DNA of 64,000 bases from Shewanella sp. NIFS-20-20. GTDB taxonomy: Bacteria > Pseudomonadota > Gammaproteobacteria > Enterobacterales > Shewanellaceae. Positions 39,671 through 48,783 of this stretch are shown in pieces (position 1 is the stretch's first letter; each line of letters starts with the position of its first letter). Position numbers and translations under genes: made by a program. The stretch spans positions 17,849 through 81,848 of the forward strand of contig NZ_JAHUTT010000011.1 in NCBI RefSeq assembly GCF_019209865.1, in the 5' to 3' direction. The notes below the pieces were generated by a model. That model searched no databases. It was not told the DNA's origin and was given only the letters and a program-made list of their open reading frames with translations.

Positions 39671-39970
39671 TTGACTATTCAAGGATTTAACGAGCAACGT
39701 CAATCAGTGCGCATCGATATGGAAGCCAGCGATCTCTTGATTGTTTGGCGACAAGATGGCCAAGAGCAACAAATTATCGCCAAGCATTCCGATGTTTCAC
39801 GCTTAGGGTCCAGCTTTGTCTGCAGTCTGCCATTTGCCATAGGCAGTCAATTGACCGTGGTCTTACAGTCAAATAGCCCTAATCCCCGTAGGATCAATGG
39901 CCAAGTACTGCGCGTCAGTCCGCTTGAGCAGCAATATTTTATCGCTGTTGAGTTTGAGGCTGACGCATAA
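39671..39970 (+). CDS. Stand-alone PilZ-domain protein
   Basis: 99 residues starting at the TTG at 39671, chosen because AAAAGGA lies 8 bp upstream; another TTG at 39665 is too close. Both PilZ c-di-GMP-binding motifs are visible: RxxxR in QRQSVRID and DxSxxG in DVSRLGSS. There is no effector domain, so it probably acts as an adaptor that binds c-di-GMP and a partner protein. It is convergent with yecH. Confidence 0.8.
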   Translation: MTIQGFNEQRQSVRIDMEASDLLIVWRQDGQEQQIIAKHSDVSRLGSSFVCSLPFAIGSQLTVVLQSNSPNPRRINGQVLRVSPLEQQYFIAVEFEADA

Positions 39971-39975
39971 CCGCC

Positions 39976-40215
39976 TTAATGGTCACATTGCTGACCGGCA
40001 GCCAGCTGCCAATGCGAGCCGCTGGCGACTAATTTGCCTTTCATTTTCAAAAATGCCAGTAACTCCTGGGCATTTAGATCATTGGCTTTACAAGTATGAA
40101 AGCGCTGGCTATCACCAAAGTGAGCCTCTATCGCGCTGATTAACTCGGCCTCGGTCAACCCACCCAGCTCCACCATAAAATCCATCACTTTGTGACCATG
40201 AATTGAACGTGTCAT
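39976..40215 (-). CDS. yecH: YecH-family (DUF2492) putative metal-binding protein
   Basis: 79 residues from the ATG at 40215 (MTRSIHGHKVMDFMV), which has AGGTGG upstream; the frame extends 32 codons more without homology. The His/Cys-rich family motifs are present: SIHGHKVMDFM, and FHTCKANDLNAQELLAFLKMKGK. The C-terminus ends QQCDH. Function unknown. It is convergent with the PilZ gene (5-bp gap). Confidence 0.88.
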   Translation of the reverse strand: MTRSIHGHKVMDFMVELGGLTEAELISAIEAHFGDSQRFHTCKANDLNAQELLAFLKMKGKLVASGSHWQLAAGQQCDH

Positions 40216-40311
40216 TCGTTTCCACCTTAAACATATAAATTTATTGCATGTTACCAGTCTTTGTTGACTTGATCTCTGATCTACCGCAAAAATCTGCACG
40301 ATAATCAGCAA

Positions 40312-40498
40312 TCACTCAAGTATGCCGTCGGTCAGACATTGCGCTGCTCACCCAGCAATGTCTAGGGGTTGCAGCCCGAGTATCACTGCGCGAAGACCTG
40401 CACATAACTGCGATAAGATGACGGGCGCTGCGTCGGTCAACACCATATCCTCTCGCCTAACAAAAAGCACACAGAACCTTGGTCCTGTGTGCTTTTTT
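40312..40498 (+). ncRNA. Candidate small RNA
   Basis: The gap between the divergent yecH and VF530 genes contains a strong terminator (40462-40498) without a gene before it on the plus strand. Upstream is GATAAT at 40300-40305, which could be a -10. The segment has a stem-loop AGACATTG/CAATGTCT (40334-40363, with an inner CTG/CAG pair) and GGG-TTGCAG-CCC (40366-40377). This would give a transcript of about 185 nt. It matches no RNA family I know; its existence is inferred. Confidence 0.35.
40462..40498. terminator. Strong terminator in a divergent gap
   Basis: A 13-bp stem (AAAAAGCACACAG/CTGTGTGCTTTTT) with a 10-nt loop; A and T runs let it act in either direction. No coding gene is transcribed into it on either strand. 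Confidence 0.85.
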
Positions 40499-40506
40499 GC
40501 TATAAT
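40479..40506 (+). promoter_or_regulatory. Candidate promoter of the VF530 gene
   Basis: TTGGTC (40479-40484) is 16 bp before a perfect TATAAT (40501-40506). The -35 falls in the loop of the terminator. Confidence 0.55.
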
Positions 40507-40533
40507 GACCACTCACTTTTTGCTGAGTTAATC

Positions 40534-40863
40534 ATGAATCAAGCTAACAATCCTTTACACGGCCTTACCTTAGAAGCCATTTTAACTGACTTACAACGCC
40601 AATTAGGTTGGGAAGGTCTTTATCAGAAGATCCGAGTCAATTGCTTTAGCGATAATCCAAGTATTAAATCAAGCCTAAAATTTTTACGTAAAACCCAGTG
40701 GGCCCGCGATAAGTTAGAGATCCTGTACTTAACCACGCATCAGCTCGAGCTGCCAGCGCACTTACTTGCCGTGCATACCCAAACCGCGCCCCAAAAATCC
40801 CAACATAAAACCAGCCCCACCTCGGCCGCCGGGATTAATTCGCATATTTGGGGAAAAAAATAA
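40534..40863 (+). CDS. VF530-family (DUF2132) DNA-binding protein
   Basis: 109 residues from the ATG at 40534; the frame is open 15 codons earlier through the promoter. The conserved VF530 core fills residues 6-70: [37 protein letters not shown] and [17 protein letters not shown]. The tail is Gln/Thr/Ser-rich and probably disordered. The family has a small SAP-like fold with proposed DNA binding. Confidence 0.88.
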   Translation: MNQANNPLHGLTLEAILTDLQRQLGWEGLYQKIRVNCFSDNPSIKSSLKFLRKTQWARDKLEILYLTTHQLELPAHLLAVHTQTAPQKSQHKTSPTSAAGINSHIWGKK

Positions 40864-40875
40864 CCTAGTGGGCGG

Positions 40876-41697
40876 CTAGAAAGGGAAATCAAAAATCAGT
40901 CGCCATACTTCTAAGCCATTGGCATAGCGATAGCTCAATCCGAGCCGACTGATGGAAACCCCGAGCCATTCAGGCACGGGATCGATAGCGAAACTCAAGC
41001 CAAATTCTATGCCGTTACGTACAAATAGATTATCATCCATCGTGCGCAACTGCAGCGGCGTAAAATACCAGTAGGCCGCCACAAAAGCCCGCGGTTGAAA
41101 CTGGTGTTGATGCCAGCTCCAGCCCTCGGCCAAGGGCCAATCGATGCCAGAATGTAACACGGCATAAGACTCACTTTGATCACGGCTATTGTCGTTATAG
41201 CCCGCAGTATAAAGGCGCGAAACCCACATGGCTGCATCTTGTGCAGGCGCCATCCGATACAGACTGCTGACGCCGGTGGAAAAAATACCCACCTGCCTAT
41301 CTTCACTAAAGTTCCAACCGGCACCTAAATCAAGATAGGACTCTAATGACAGCTGCGAGTTAACATACCAAGTGTACTCAATCCCTGGGGTGAACGTGGC
41401 AGTACCAATATTGGCAGGTAAATCGCCGTCAGGTAAGTCTTGCCATTGATAATTAAAAAAGCCAAATGACATCGGCAAACGTAAGTCGAGTCGATGCTCT
41501 GTATCTTCTTCCAGGTTGACCGCAAGCGGTAAATTAAGCACCGCTGCTTGCTGACCGCTAGTGCGGTAAATGCCACTGCCAAGATAACTGGCGAATGCAA
41601 AATGAGCGTCACTGGCATTTTGGCTATCGCCAGTTTGCGCCATCACACTGGAAGTCAGGCAAATGAGTGCCATTAACATTATTCGGGGTTGTTTCAT
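40876..41697 (-). CDS. Predicted outer-membrane beta-barrel protein
   Basis: 273 residues from the ATG at 41697, with GGAG upstream; an in-frame TTG lies 5 codons earlier. A signal peptide ends near VMAQTGD. The mature part alternates aromatic and polar residues typical of an outer-membrane barrel and ends WRLIFDFPF with a terminal Phe. I do not recognise a specific family. It is convergent with the VF530 gene (12 bp apart). Confidence 0.7.
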   Translation of the reverse strand: MKQPRIMLMALICLTSSVMAQTGDSQNASDAHFAFASYLGSGIYRTSGQQAAVLNLPLAVNLEEDTEHRLDLRLPMSFGFFNYQWQDLPDGDLPANIGTATFTPGIEYTWYVNSQLSLESYLDLGAGWNFSEDRQVGIFSTGVSSLYRMAPAQDAAMWVSRLYTAGYNDNSRDQSESYAVLHSGIDWPLAEGWSWHQHQFQPRAFVAAYWYFTPLQLRTMDDNLFVRNGIEFGLSFAIDPVPEWLGVSISRLGLSYRYANGLEVWRLIFDFPF

Positions 41698-41844
41698 TAA
41701 CCAAAGCTCCAAGAGTCTTACCGATGAGATTATTATTAGATCAGTAAAGCCGTGGGTTAATGATAAATCAGAAAACGCTAAGGTTAAGTAAAATTCTGAT
41801 TATCGGAGGGAATTTTATAGGTACACCACAAGGATAACAGCAAT

Positions 41845-41877
41845 AGTCGCCACTCTGTGCTCGGCAGTGCGGCGACT
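41845..41877 (-). terminator. Stem-loop after ribA
   Basis: AGTCGCCGCACT pairs with AGTGGCGACT (one bulge) just after the ribA stop on the minus strand. The T tract is poor, so it may be a weak terminator or a 3'-end stabiliser. Confidence 0.55.
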
Positions 41878-41886
41878 CGGGGCCAG

Positions 41887-42498
41887 TTACAGATCATCGT
41901 TGAAATGATATTCACTCATTAGATGACCTAACTGGGTTGATTTAGTTTTTAAATAATCTTCGTTATAACGATTTTTACCCACTTGCAGTGGAACGCGCTC
42001 CACCACCTCAATGCCTAACGCACTAAGTGCATGAACCTTTCTTGGGTTATTAGTCATTAGCTTCACTTTATCAATGCCTAAATGCTCAAACATTGGCGCG
42101 ATCATATCGTAGCGACGCATGTCGGCTTCAAAGCCCAATTGCTCATTGGCCTCAACGGTATCAGCCCCTTGATCTTGCAGTTGGTAAGCGCGAATTTTAT
42201 TGAGTAAGCCAATGCCTCGGCCTTCTTGACGCAAATATAGGATGAAACCTTGGCCTGCTTCCGCAATATTTTGCATGGCCGTTTGTAGTTGAAAACCGCA
42301 ATCACAACGCAGGCTAAATAGGGCATCACCGGTCAGACATTCAGAATGAATACGACCTAATAGCGGGGTTTGCTCGGTCCATTCACCAAACGTTAATGCG
42401 ACATGCTCTTTACCGGTTTCAGTATCCGCAAAACCGTGCATAGCAAAGACACCCCAAGGGGTCGGTAATTTCGAGGTAGCGACATAATTAATCGACAT
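41887..42498 (-). CDS. ribA: GTP cyclohydrolase II
   Basis: First step of riboflavin synthesis from GTP. 203 residues. The zinc Cys are in [20 protein letters not shown] (Cx10CxC), with catalytic [20 protein letters not shown] and the conserved [12 protein letters not shown]. It stands alone, not fused to a DHBP synthase domain. No other rib gene is in the window. Confidence 0.97.
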   Translation of the reverse strand: MSINYVATSKLPTPWGVFAMHGFADTETGKEHVALTFGEWTEQTPLLGRIHSECLTGDALFSLRCDCGFQLQTAMQNIAEAGQGFILYLRQEGRGIGLLNKIRAYQLQDQGADTVEANEQLGFEADMRRYDMIAPMFEHLGIDKVKLMTNNPRKVHALSALGIEVVERVPLQVGKNRYNEDYLKTKSTQLGHLMSEYHFNDDL

Positions 42499-42695
42499 GT
42501 GTAAACCTTAACGATAGCTCTATCCTTTGAATTCTTATCAATCCGTTGAAAAGAAATCCTTTATATAACAGAGTGTTGAAATAAAGTCATCCACTAATGG
42601 GAAAACTCTAACTCCATCAACACTCACTGGAAAGCGTTAACTCTGAGGGTGACACCAACCTCAAGATTGGCATGACCTCTAGTGGGTTATCATCA

Positions 42696-43052
42696 TTAGA
42701 AAGCTTGAGGAGCAAACCCAGTGACTTTGGTTAAGCCCATTTGGCGGCCGAGCTTAGTCATTGGATGAACCACAACTAATCCTTTCACTGACTTTTTGAG
42801 CTGGCCCATATCGGCTTGCTCTTTAGAGGTTAATTCACGCTTGAATGGTAAACTTTTGATTTCTTGACCTTCTTTACCTAGCAAACGGTCTTGCTGACCC
42901 TTGATGCTAGCAATACGCTTGGTCACAGTGGCGATTTCGCGTTTAAACTGCAAAATAACACCCGCATCACCGCGCTGTTCTGCCACGGCCAATTTACGGC
43001 GAAACTTGTCCAGCTTATCATTGAGCTGTTGCAGTTCTTCTTTCAAATTCAT
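42696..43052 (-). CDS. yibL: YibL-family ribosome-associated protein
   Basis: 118 residues. The N-terminal half is a coiled coil (EELQQLNDKLDKFRRKL). The C-terminal half carries the conserved LTSKEQADMGQLKKSVKGL and VVHPMTKLGRQMGLTKVTGF, clearly YibL. E. coli YibL associates with ribosomes; its role is unclear. Confidence 0.92.
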   Translation of the reverse strand: MNLKEELQQLNDKLDKFRRKLAVAEQRGDAGVILQFKREIATVTKRIASIKGQQDRLLGKEGQEIKSLPFKRELTSKEQADMGQLKKSVKGLVVVHPMTKLGRQMGLTKVTGFAPQAF

Positions 43053-43142
43053 GGTAATACCTTAGGGATCAAAAAATACAGCGGTTAAATGCTGTTTGTC
43101 CGCTGATTATAACACTGCCTGTCGCCTGAGAAACAGTCTGTT

Positions 43143-43628
43143 TTAACGACAAGACTGAGCCAAAGCCGACAAATAATGAATTTGCTGATTACTCGAGCCA
43201 CGAAAACGTAAACTGGGGTCTGCTAATGCCTGCTCAAATTTACCATCGACTAAGACATCGATCAGATCCACCACAGCTTGTTGCGCTGGCGTCAATGTGG
43301 CAAATTCATAGCCGGTCCACAACCACACATCCTTGCCAGGGCAAGCGAGCCTAACTTGGCGTAATAGCGCTTCAATGCTTGCTAAATTGGCCGGATGCAA
43401 GGGATCGCCGCCGCTCAGTGAGAGACCTCGGCGTTTAATGCGGCTGTCATTGAGATCGGTAATAATCTGTTGCACCATGGCATCATCAAACACATGGCCA
43501 GAATCGGGACGCCAAGTGCTTTGGTTATAACACCCTCGACATTGGTGCTCACAGCCAGAGACAAACAGGGTGGCGCGCGTTCCTGGGCCGTTAATCACAT
43601 CCAGTGGGTAATATTGATGATAATTCAT
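43143..43628 (-). CDS. nrdG: Anaerobic ribonucleotide reductase-activating protein
   Basis: 161-residue radical-SAM enzyme. The [4Fe-4S] motif is CEHQCRGCYN (Cx3Cx2C), with SGGDPLHPANL downstream. It makes the glycyl radical on NrdD. It follows nrdD by 61 bp and is in the same operon. Confidence 0.97.
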   Translation of the reverse strand: MNYHQYYPLDVINGPGTRATLFVSGCEHQCRGCYNQSTWRPDSGHVFDDAMVQQIITDLNDSRIKRRGLSLSGGDPLHPANLASIEALLRQVRLACPGKDVWLWTGYEFATLTPAQQAVVDLIDVLVDGKFEQALADPSLRFRGSSNQQIHYLSALAQSCR

Positions 43629-43639
43629 ATAACCTCAAA

Positions 43640-43656
43640 GGGCGCCATTGGCGCCC
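43640..43656 (-). other. Hairpin between nrdD and nrdG
   Basis: A perfect 7-bp stem (GGGCGCC/GGCGCCC) with a 3-nt loop lies 12 bp before the nrdG start. No T run follows, so it may reduce nrdG expression or stabilise the nrdD mRNA. Confidence 0.5.
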
Positions 43657-43689
43657 ATTGCTTTACTTATAACACCAAGAAACAACTAG

Positions 43690-45807
43690 TTAGAGGTGTT
43701 TAACTCGGCGCTTAACTTCTTCTTGCTTACCGTAGTTGAATGGTCTGGCATCGGGACTGCCTAAATAACCACACACGCGGCGGGTCACTGACACTCGACT
43801 CGGCTCATGATTACCACATTTAGGGCAAGTAAAGCCTTTACTCGTGCAGCTAAACTCTCCGGTAAATCCGCAATCATAGCATTCATCTATCGGCGTATTA
43901 GTGCCATAGTAAGGCACACGTGAATAACTGTAATCCCATACGTCTTCCAGCGCTTCGATGTTGTGCTGCATGTTAGGGTATTCGCCGTAACAAATGAATC
44001 CACCGCTGGCAATTTCAGGGTATGGGCGCTCAAACTCCAATTTATCGTAAGGATTCACCTGCTTTTCCACATCCAAATGGAAACTGTTGGTGTAATAGCC
44101 TTTGTCGGTCACACCGGCCACCACGCCAAAGGCCTTGGTATCTATTTTGGCGAATCGGCTGCATAAGCTTTCGCTCGGTGTACTGTATAAGCTAAACCCG
44201 TATCCGGTTTCGGCTTTCCAACTATCGGTTGCAGCCCGTAAGTATTTGACGACATCGATGGCTTTTTGACGTAATTGTTCACTGTCAAATACATGCCCTT
44301 GATCAGCATAAAGCGCATTAATGGTTTCGTGCAGACCAATGTAACCTAATGAAATGGAAGCGCGGCCATGTTTGAAAATTGGTGCAATATCGTCATCGGG
44401 TCCTAAACGCACCCCACAAGCACCTTCCATATATAAAATTGGAGCCACGCGCGCTTTGACACCGTTTAACCGCTCAATTCGCGTGTCTAAGGCTTTTCTA
44501 GCCACCAGCAAACGGGCATCTAAAATTCGATAAAACTCGGCTTCATCGCCTTGGGCTTCTAGCGCAATCCGAGGTAAGTTCAAGCTGACGACACCTAAGT
44601 TATTGCGGCCTTCATGGATCAGCTCGCCATTTTCCTCATAGGTGCCAAGGAAACTGCGACAGCCCATTGGAGTCTTAAAGGAGCCGGTCACGCGCTCAAC
44701 TTGTTCATAATTTAAAATGTCTGGGTACATGCGCATGGTCGCGCATTCCAGTGCCATACGTTTAATATCGTAATTAACATCACCGACTTTGTGATTAACC
44801 CCATCACGAATCGCAAACACCAGTTTAGGGAACACCGCGGTTTTACGATTCTTACCTAAACCACCGATCCGGACTTTCATCATCGATTGTTGGATTAAAC
44901 GAGATTCCCAACTGGTGCCTAAGCCAAAGCCAAAGGTTACAAATGGGGTTTGACCGTTAGCCGTATGCAAGGTGTTGACCTCATACTCTAACGATTGGAA
45001 TGCGTCATAACATTCTTTCTCAGTTTGGGCACGACCAAAGGCCTCAGGATCAGCAATCTGCCACTCAATACCAATGGCTAAATGCTTTTGATAACTCTTA
45101 GTCACAAATGGCGCTAACACTTCATCGATACGGTTAATGGTAGTGCCGCCATAAATATGGCTCGCCACTTGCGCAATGATCTGGGCGGTGACCGCCGTGG
45201 CCGTTGAAATCGACTTAGGCGTTTCAATTTCGGCATTGCCCATCTTAAACCCTTGGGTCAACATGCCCGCTAAATCAATCAGCATACAGTTAAACATCGG
45301 GAAAAATGGTGAATAGTCTAAATCGTGATAATGAATTTCACCGGCTTCATGGGCTGCGACCACATCTTTTGGCAGTAAATAACGGGTAGCATAATGCTTG
45401 GCAACAATGCCCGCTAATAAGTCACGCTGAGTTGGGATAACCTTGGCATCTTTATTGGCGTTTTCATTGAGTAAGGCGGGGTTACTTTGCTCAACCAAGC
45501 CTTTAATTTCGAGGTTTAAACGACTGGTCGACTCACGTCGAATATCGCGATCATGGCGATATTCAATATAATGACGTGCCACTTCTTTGTAAGGGCCTTC
45601 CATCAGCGCATTTTCAACAGCATCTTGTAAACAAGCGATTTCAACTTCTTCCAGATGAGCAACGCTAGCACTCACGCCTGCGGCGACTGAAGCTGCATAA
45701 TCCATGTCTTCAATGCCTGCCGATTGAGTTGCGGCTATCACTGCATCCTTGATCCTGGTTTCGTCAAATAAAGTACGGCAACCGTCTCGCTTAATCACAA
45801 CTGGCAT
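43690..45807 (-). CDS. nrdD: Anaerobic (class III) ribonucleotide reductase
   Basis: 705 residues. Reduces ribonucleoside triphosphates in the absence of oxygen. The N-terminal ATP-cone (VIKRDGCRTLFDETRI) is followed by the barrel. A zinc site near the end has four Cys (DECYDCG and CPKCGNH with nearby Cys). The glycyl radical site is in RRVCGYLGSPDARPFN. Upstream are two NrdR boxes and an FNR-type site. Confidence 0.97.
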   Translation of the reverse strand: MPVVIKRDGCRTLFDETRIKDAVIAATQSAGIEDMDYAASVAAGVSASVAHLEEVEIACLQDAVENALMEGPYKEVARHYIEYRHDRDIRRESTSRLNLEIKGLVEQSNPALLNENANKDAKVIPTQRDLLAGIVAKHYATRYLLPKDVVAAHEAGEIHYHDLDYSPFFPMFNCMLIDLAGMLTQGFKMGNAEIETPKSISTATAVTAQIIAQVASHIYGGTTINRIDEVLAPFVTKSYQKHLAIGIEWQIADPEAFGRAQTEKECYDAFQSLEYEVNTLHTANGQTPFVTFGFGLGTSWESRLIQQSMMKVRIGGLGKNRKTAVFPKLVFAIRDGVNHKVGDVNYDIKRMALECATMRMYPDILNYEQVERVTGSFKTPMGCRSFLGTYEENGELIHEGRNNLGVVSLNLPRIALEAQGDEAEFYRILDARLLVARKALDTRIERLNGVKARVAPILYMEGACGVRLGPDDDIAPIFKHGRASISLGYIGLHETINALYADQGHVFDSEQLRQKAIDVVKYLRAATDSWKAETGYGFSLYSTPSESLCSRFAKIDTKAFGVVAGVTDKGYYTNSFHLDVEKQVNPYDKLEFERPYPEIASGGFICYGEYPNMQHNIEALEDVWDYSYSRVPYYGTNTPIDECYDCGFTGEFSCTSKGFTCPKCGNHEPSRVSVTRRVCGYLGSPDARPFNYGKQEEVKRRVKHL

Positions 45808-45841
45808 TATTAGTTATCTCTCCGACTGATGATGAAAATAC

Positions 45842-45857
45842 GCACTAGATATAGTGG
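45842..45857. promoter_or_regulatory. NrdR box, proximal to nrdD
   Basis: GCACTAGATATAGTGG matches the NrdR consensus acaCwAtATaTwGtgt at about 13 of 16 positions. Its centre is 31 bp from the second box, a whole number of helical turns, as in known NrdR-controlled nrd promoters. Confidence 0.8.
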
Positions 45858-45872
45858 CACTTCGCAACCCAA

Positions 45873-45888
45873 ACACAATATGTAGCGT
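45873..45888. promoter_or_regulatory. NrdR box, distal to nrdD
   Basis: ACACAATATGTAGCGT matches the NrdR consensus at about 14 of 16. It overlaps the likely start site and borders the -10 TAATAC (45892-45887). Confidence 0.82.
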
Positions 45889-45916
45889 ATTAGGCGCCAA
45901 GCCGACGAAAAAAACC

Positions 45917-45930
45917 TTGATCCAGATCAT
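45917..45930. promoter_or_regulatory. FNR/EtrA-type site upstream of nrdD
   Basis: TTGATCCAGATCAT matches TTGAT-N4-ATCAA at nine of ten conserved positions. Its centre is about 43 bp from a start site placed by the -10 TAATAC, the usual position for anaerobic activation. Confidence 0.78.
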
Positions 45931-46166
45931 GTATTTTGTGTGATGGCTGCAACACTAATCTATTAGTGATGCACTGGCCACTGTTTGTAAAAGTGCTACT
46001 TGACCCTGTGCAATTCTCAGGTTAGTGCGGCGCAAAGCCGCTAAAATTTCAGCCGTCTTGCGCCGCTCTTGCGAGAAATAAAATGCAGTCATATCCGCCC
46101 GGGTTCTCCTCAAAATAGGCCACATTCCGCGCTGGCGATTGCGGCGCGACGACTTACTGCTGGCCA
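45931..46166. other. Upstream flank of the nrdD promoter, gene-free
   Basis: An open frame on the minus strand (45955-46182) runs into the rssA-like terminator and has no ribosome site or recognisable domain. I consider it non-coding. Confidence 0.5.
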
Positions 46167-46201
46167 CAAAAAAAGCCATCAATGACTTACATTCATGGCT
46201 T
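46167..46201 (-). terminator. Terminator of the rssA-like gene
   Basis: Stem AAGCCAT/ATGGCTT, with an inner ATG/CAT pairing, followed by seven T on the minus strand. Confidence 0.78.
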
Positions 46202-46268
46202 AAATATTCACTGCACCTTCGCGTTAAGTGTTAACCGCCAGATAGCGGAGTTAATTAAAGTGCCATGC

Positions 46269-47240
46269 TCAATCAGGGCGTGGTTCACGATGGCCACTTA
46301 AGGCCGCCTCAATTAAATGACGGGCATCCATGACGGCTTGCTCTCCGGCAGCGATCGCTTCAGAGGCACGATGAAATTCCATGGTACCAATATCCGCCAC
46401 CTTAGGCGTGATACAAATATCAGGAGGGTCGCCCATCAAACGCGCTCGCTTATGGCGCTGCTCAAGGATTTCCATGGACTGCGACATCACGGCTAACATG
46501 CCAGGATCACCAAAGCCATGGCTTAAGTTTAATTTATCACTTAAGCCCGCCACATATTCTTTGCCTTTCGCCAGTAAGTCCATAAATCCGGCGCTCTTAT
46601 GGGCATCATTTTCAACAATATCTTGGGCACTCGGAGCGCTGGCCATCATCTGCACAGGTAACACCTGCATCCGACTTCGCTTATGAGCACTTAAATCTAC
46701 CGCAATCACCATATCGACGTTCATGGCTTTGGCCACAGATACCGGCACAGGATTGACCACCGCGCCATCGACCAGCCAGCGTTGATTTAAGCGCACTGGG
46801 GCTAAAATGCCCGGCATAGAGCATGACGCTCGCACCGCTTGGCGTAAATCGCCTTGTTGAAACCAAATTTCTTGGCCCGAATATAAATCCGTGGCAACCG
46901 CAATAAATGGCCGTTGCAAGTCTTCGATTTTAACGGCACCAATGCTGGCTTGCATTTGATCGAATACGCGCTCGCCCCCCATCAGGCCACCTTTACGCCA
47001 ACTCAAATCCATCATGCCAAGCACGTCCCACGATGAAAATCCTTCCACCCAAGACTGCAATTGCGGCAAGTGGTCATTGGCATAAGCCGCGCCCACTAAA
47101 GCGCCGATGGAACATCCCGCCACTTTATCAGGCTCAATGCCCATTTTTTTTAACCCATTCAGTACGCCAATATGCGCCCAACCTTTGGCAGCACCACTGC
47201 CAAGCGCCAAGCCAATGGTCGCCCGATTGTTACTGTGCAT
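46269..47240 (-). CDS. rssA: RssA-like patatin-family phospholipase
   Basis: 323 residues. The patatin catalytic dyad is visible: Ser in GCSIGALVGAAYAND (GxSxG) and Asp in LVDGAVVNPVPVS (DGA/G). The oxyanion loop is GLALGSGAAKGWAHIG. It resembles E. coli RssA more than long NTE-type enzymes. No rssB is adjacent here. Lipid substrate unknown. Confidence 0.85.
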   Translation of the reverse strand: MHSNNRATIGLALGSGAAKGWAHIGVLNGLKKMGIEPDKVAGCSIGALVGAAYANDHLPQLQSWVEGFSSWDVLGMMDLSWRKGGLMGGERVFDQMQASIGAVKIEDLQRPFIAVATDLYSGQEIWFQQGDLRQAVRASCSMPGILAPVRLNQRWLVDGAVVNPVPVSVAKAMNVDMVIAVDLSAHKRSRMQVLPVQMMASAPSAQDIVENDAHKSAGFMDLLAKGKEYVAGLSDKLNLSHGFGDPGMLAVMSQSMEILEQRHKRARLMGDPPDICITPKVADIGTMEFHRASEAIAAGEQAVMDARHLIEAALSGHREPRPD

Positions 47241-47390
47241 TATGTCTCCAACAACATGCCTGCTTACGTTGACGCCATGTATACCATAGACAATCGTGCA
47301 AACAAACCTTGTTGAGCATCCTTGATCATTGCTGGTGCCACGCAGGCTTTGGGTTTACAATATTGGGTCAATTTTTTTAGGAGTTCTCTT

Positions 47391-48731
47391 TTGCACTTTA
47401 CCGATTTTTCCCTTGATAAACGCTTAATGGCTAGTCTTGAGCACATGGGGTTAACCACTCCCACTGAAGTACAGGCTCAGGCCATTCCTGTGGCGCTTGC
47501 TGGTAAGGATTTAATGGTCTCGTCCAAGACGGGCTCGGGCAAAACCTTGGCGTTTTTATTGCCCGCGATGCAAAGGATTATCTCCAGTAAAGCCTTAAGC
47601 AAAAAAGATCCCCGAGTCTTAATTTTGCTGCCTACCCGCGAATTAGCCCATCAAGTCTACAGCCAGTTACGCTTATTGATTGCCAATACTCAATACAAGG
47701 CCGTGAGTATTCTCGGCGGCGAGAACTTTAACGACCAAGCCAAATCATTGGCCCGTGAGCCGCATTTTATTGTGGCGACCCCGGGGCGAATTGCCGATCA
47801 TTTACAAAAACGTCATCTGTATCTTAATGGCCTTGAATTGCTGATCTTCGATGAAGCCGATCGTATGCTCGATTTAGGGTTTGCTCCCCAATTACGTGCA
47901 ATTAACCAAGCGGCAGATCATAAACGTCGTCAAACCTTGATGTTTTCGGCCACCTTAGATCATGGCGACATCAATGAGTTGGCTAGTGAGTTACTCAAAA
48001 ATCCAGAACATGTTGCCATAGGTAGTGCCAACGTGGCTCACCAAGATATTCAACAGGCCGTGTATCTGTGTGATCATCTCGATCATAAACAAGCCCTGTT
48101 GAACCATTTACTGGCGGAAAAAGCCCACAAACAAGTGATCATCTTTACCGCGACTCGCAGTGATACTGAACGGTTAGCCAATTTACTCAATGAATCGAAT
48201 CTCAGTGCCATCGCACTCAGTGGTGAGCTCAAACAGAATGAACGGAACCGCATCATGGATCAATTCAGCCGTGGTCAATACAACATTCTCGTCACCACAG
48301 ATCTGGCTTCACGCGGCTTAGATTTACTCAATGTGTCCTTGGTGATCAACTTTGATATGCCCAAATTTGCCGAAGAATATATTCACCGCATTGGGCGTAC
48401 CGGTCGTGCCGGTGCCAAAGGTGATGCCATCTCTTTAGTTGGGCCGAAAGATTGGGCTAACTTTAAGAAAGTGGAAATCTTCTTACGTCAACCATTGGAT
48501 GTAAGCCAAGTAGCCGGTCTTGAGCCTAAGTTTAAGGGCTTAAGTGACAAACCTAAGGCCAAATCAAAGTCTACTAACATACAGTCGACGCCAAAGACTT
48601 CGCGCGCCAAAGTCAACAAAGCCCCTAAAGCGGCACCTAAACGCGATAAACGCTTTATCACAGGTATCGATGTTGGCGATGCACCTATGCGCAAAAAAGC
48701 CAAGCCTCTGCAAGACACTGAAGAAGAGTAA
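47391..48731 (+). CDS. DEAD-box ATP-dependent RNA helicase (SrmB/RhlE-like)
   Basis: 446 residues starting at a TTG (47391), chosen because AGGAG lies 7 bp upstream and the family begins with FTDFSLDKRL; the open frame has 23 more upstream codons without homology. Motifs in order: Q-motif region, SKTGSGKT, PTRELAHQ, DEADRMLDLGF, SAT, and HRIGRTGRAGAKG. The Lys/Pro-rich C-terminal tail is disordered. Which subfamily it is (SrmB- or RhlE-type) I cannot decide. Confidence 0.92.
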   Translation: MHFTDFSLDKRLMASLEHMGLTTPTEVQAQAIPVALAGKDLMVSSKTGSGKTLAFLLPAMQRIISSKALSKKDPRVLILLPTRELAHQVYSQLRLLIANTQYKAVSILGGENFNDQAKSLAREPHFIVATPGRIADHLQKRHLYLNGLELLIFDEADRMLDLGFAPQLRAINQAADHKRRQTLMFSATLDHGDINELASELLKNPEHVAIGSANVAHQDIQQAVYLCDHLDHKQALLNHLLAEKAHKQVIIFTATRSDTERLANLLNESNLSAIALSGELKQNERNRIMDQFSRGQYNILVTTDLASRGLDLLNVSLVINFDMPKFAEEYIHRIGRTGRAGAKGDAISLVGPKDWANFKKVEIFLRQPLDVSQVAGLEPKFKGLSDKPKAKSKSTNIQSTPKTSRAKVNKAPKAAPKRDKRFITGIDVGDAPMRKKAKPLQDTEEE

Positions 48732-48740
48732 CTTGCTCTG

Positions 48741-48772
48741 CTGTACCCAGCGCAAGACGATTGGGTACAGCC
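48741..48772. terminator. Hairpin between convergent helicase and YHS genes
   Basis: A 10-bp stem (GCTGTACCCA/TGGGTACAGC) with a 12-nt loop, ideally placed to end both transcripts, although neither side has a strong T tract. Confidence 0.6.
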
Positions 48773-48783
48773 AGCATTAGCGC

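Noticed and set aside
42499..42695. FMN riboswitch upstream of ribA
   Set aside because: The conserved RFN core and expected helices are not visible in this short leader.
45955..46182. 75-codon open frame on the minus strand upstream of nrdD
   Set aside because: No ribosome site, unusual Arg-rich composition, and overlap with the rssA-like terminator.
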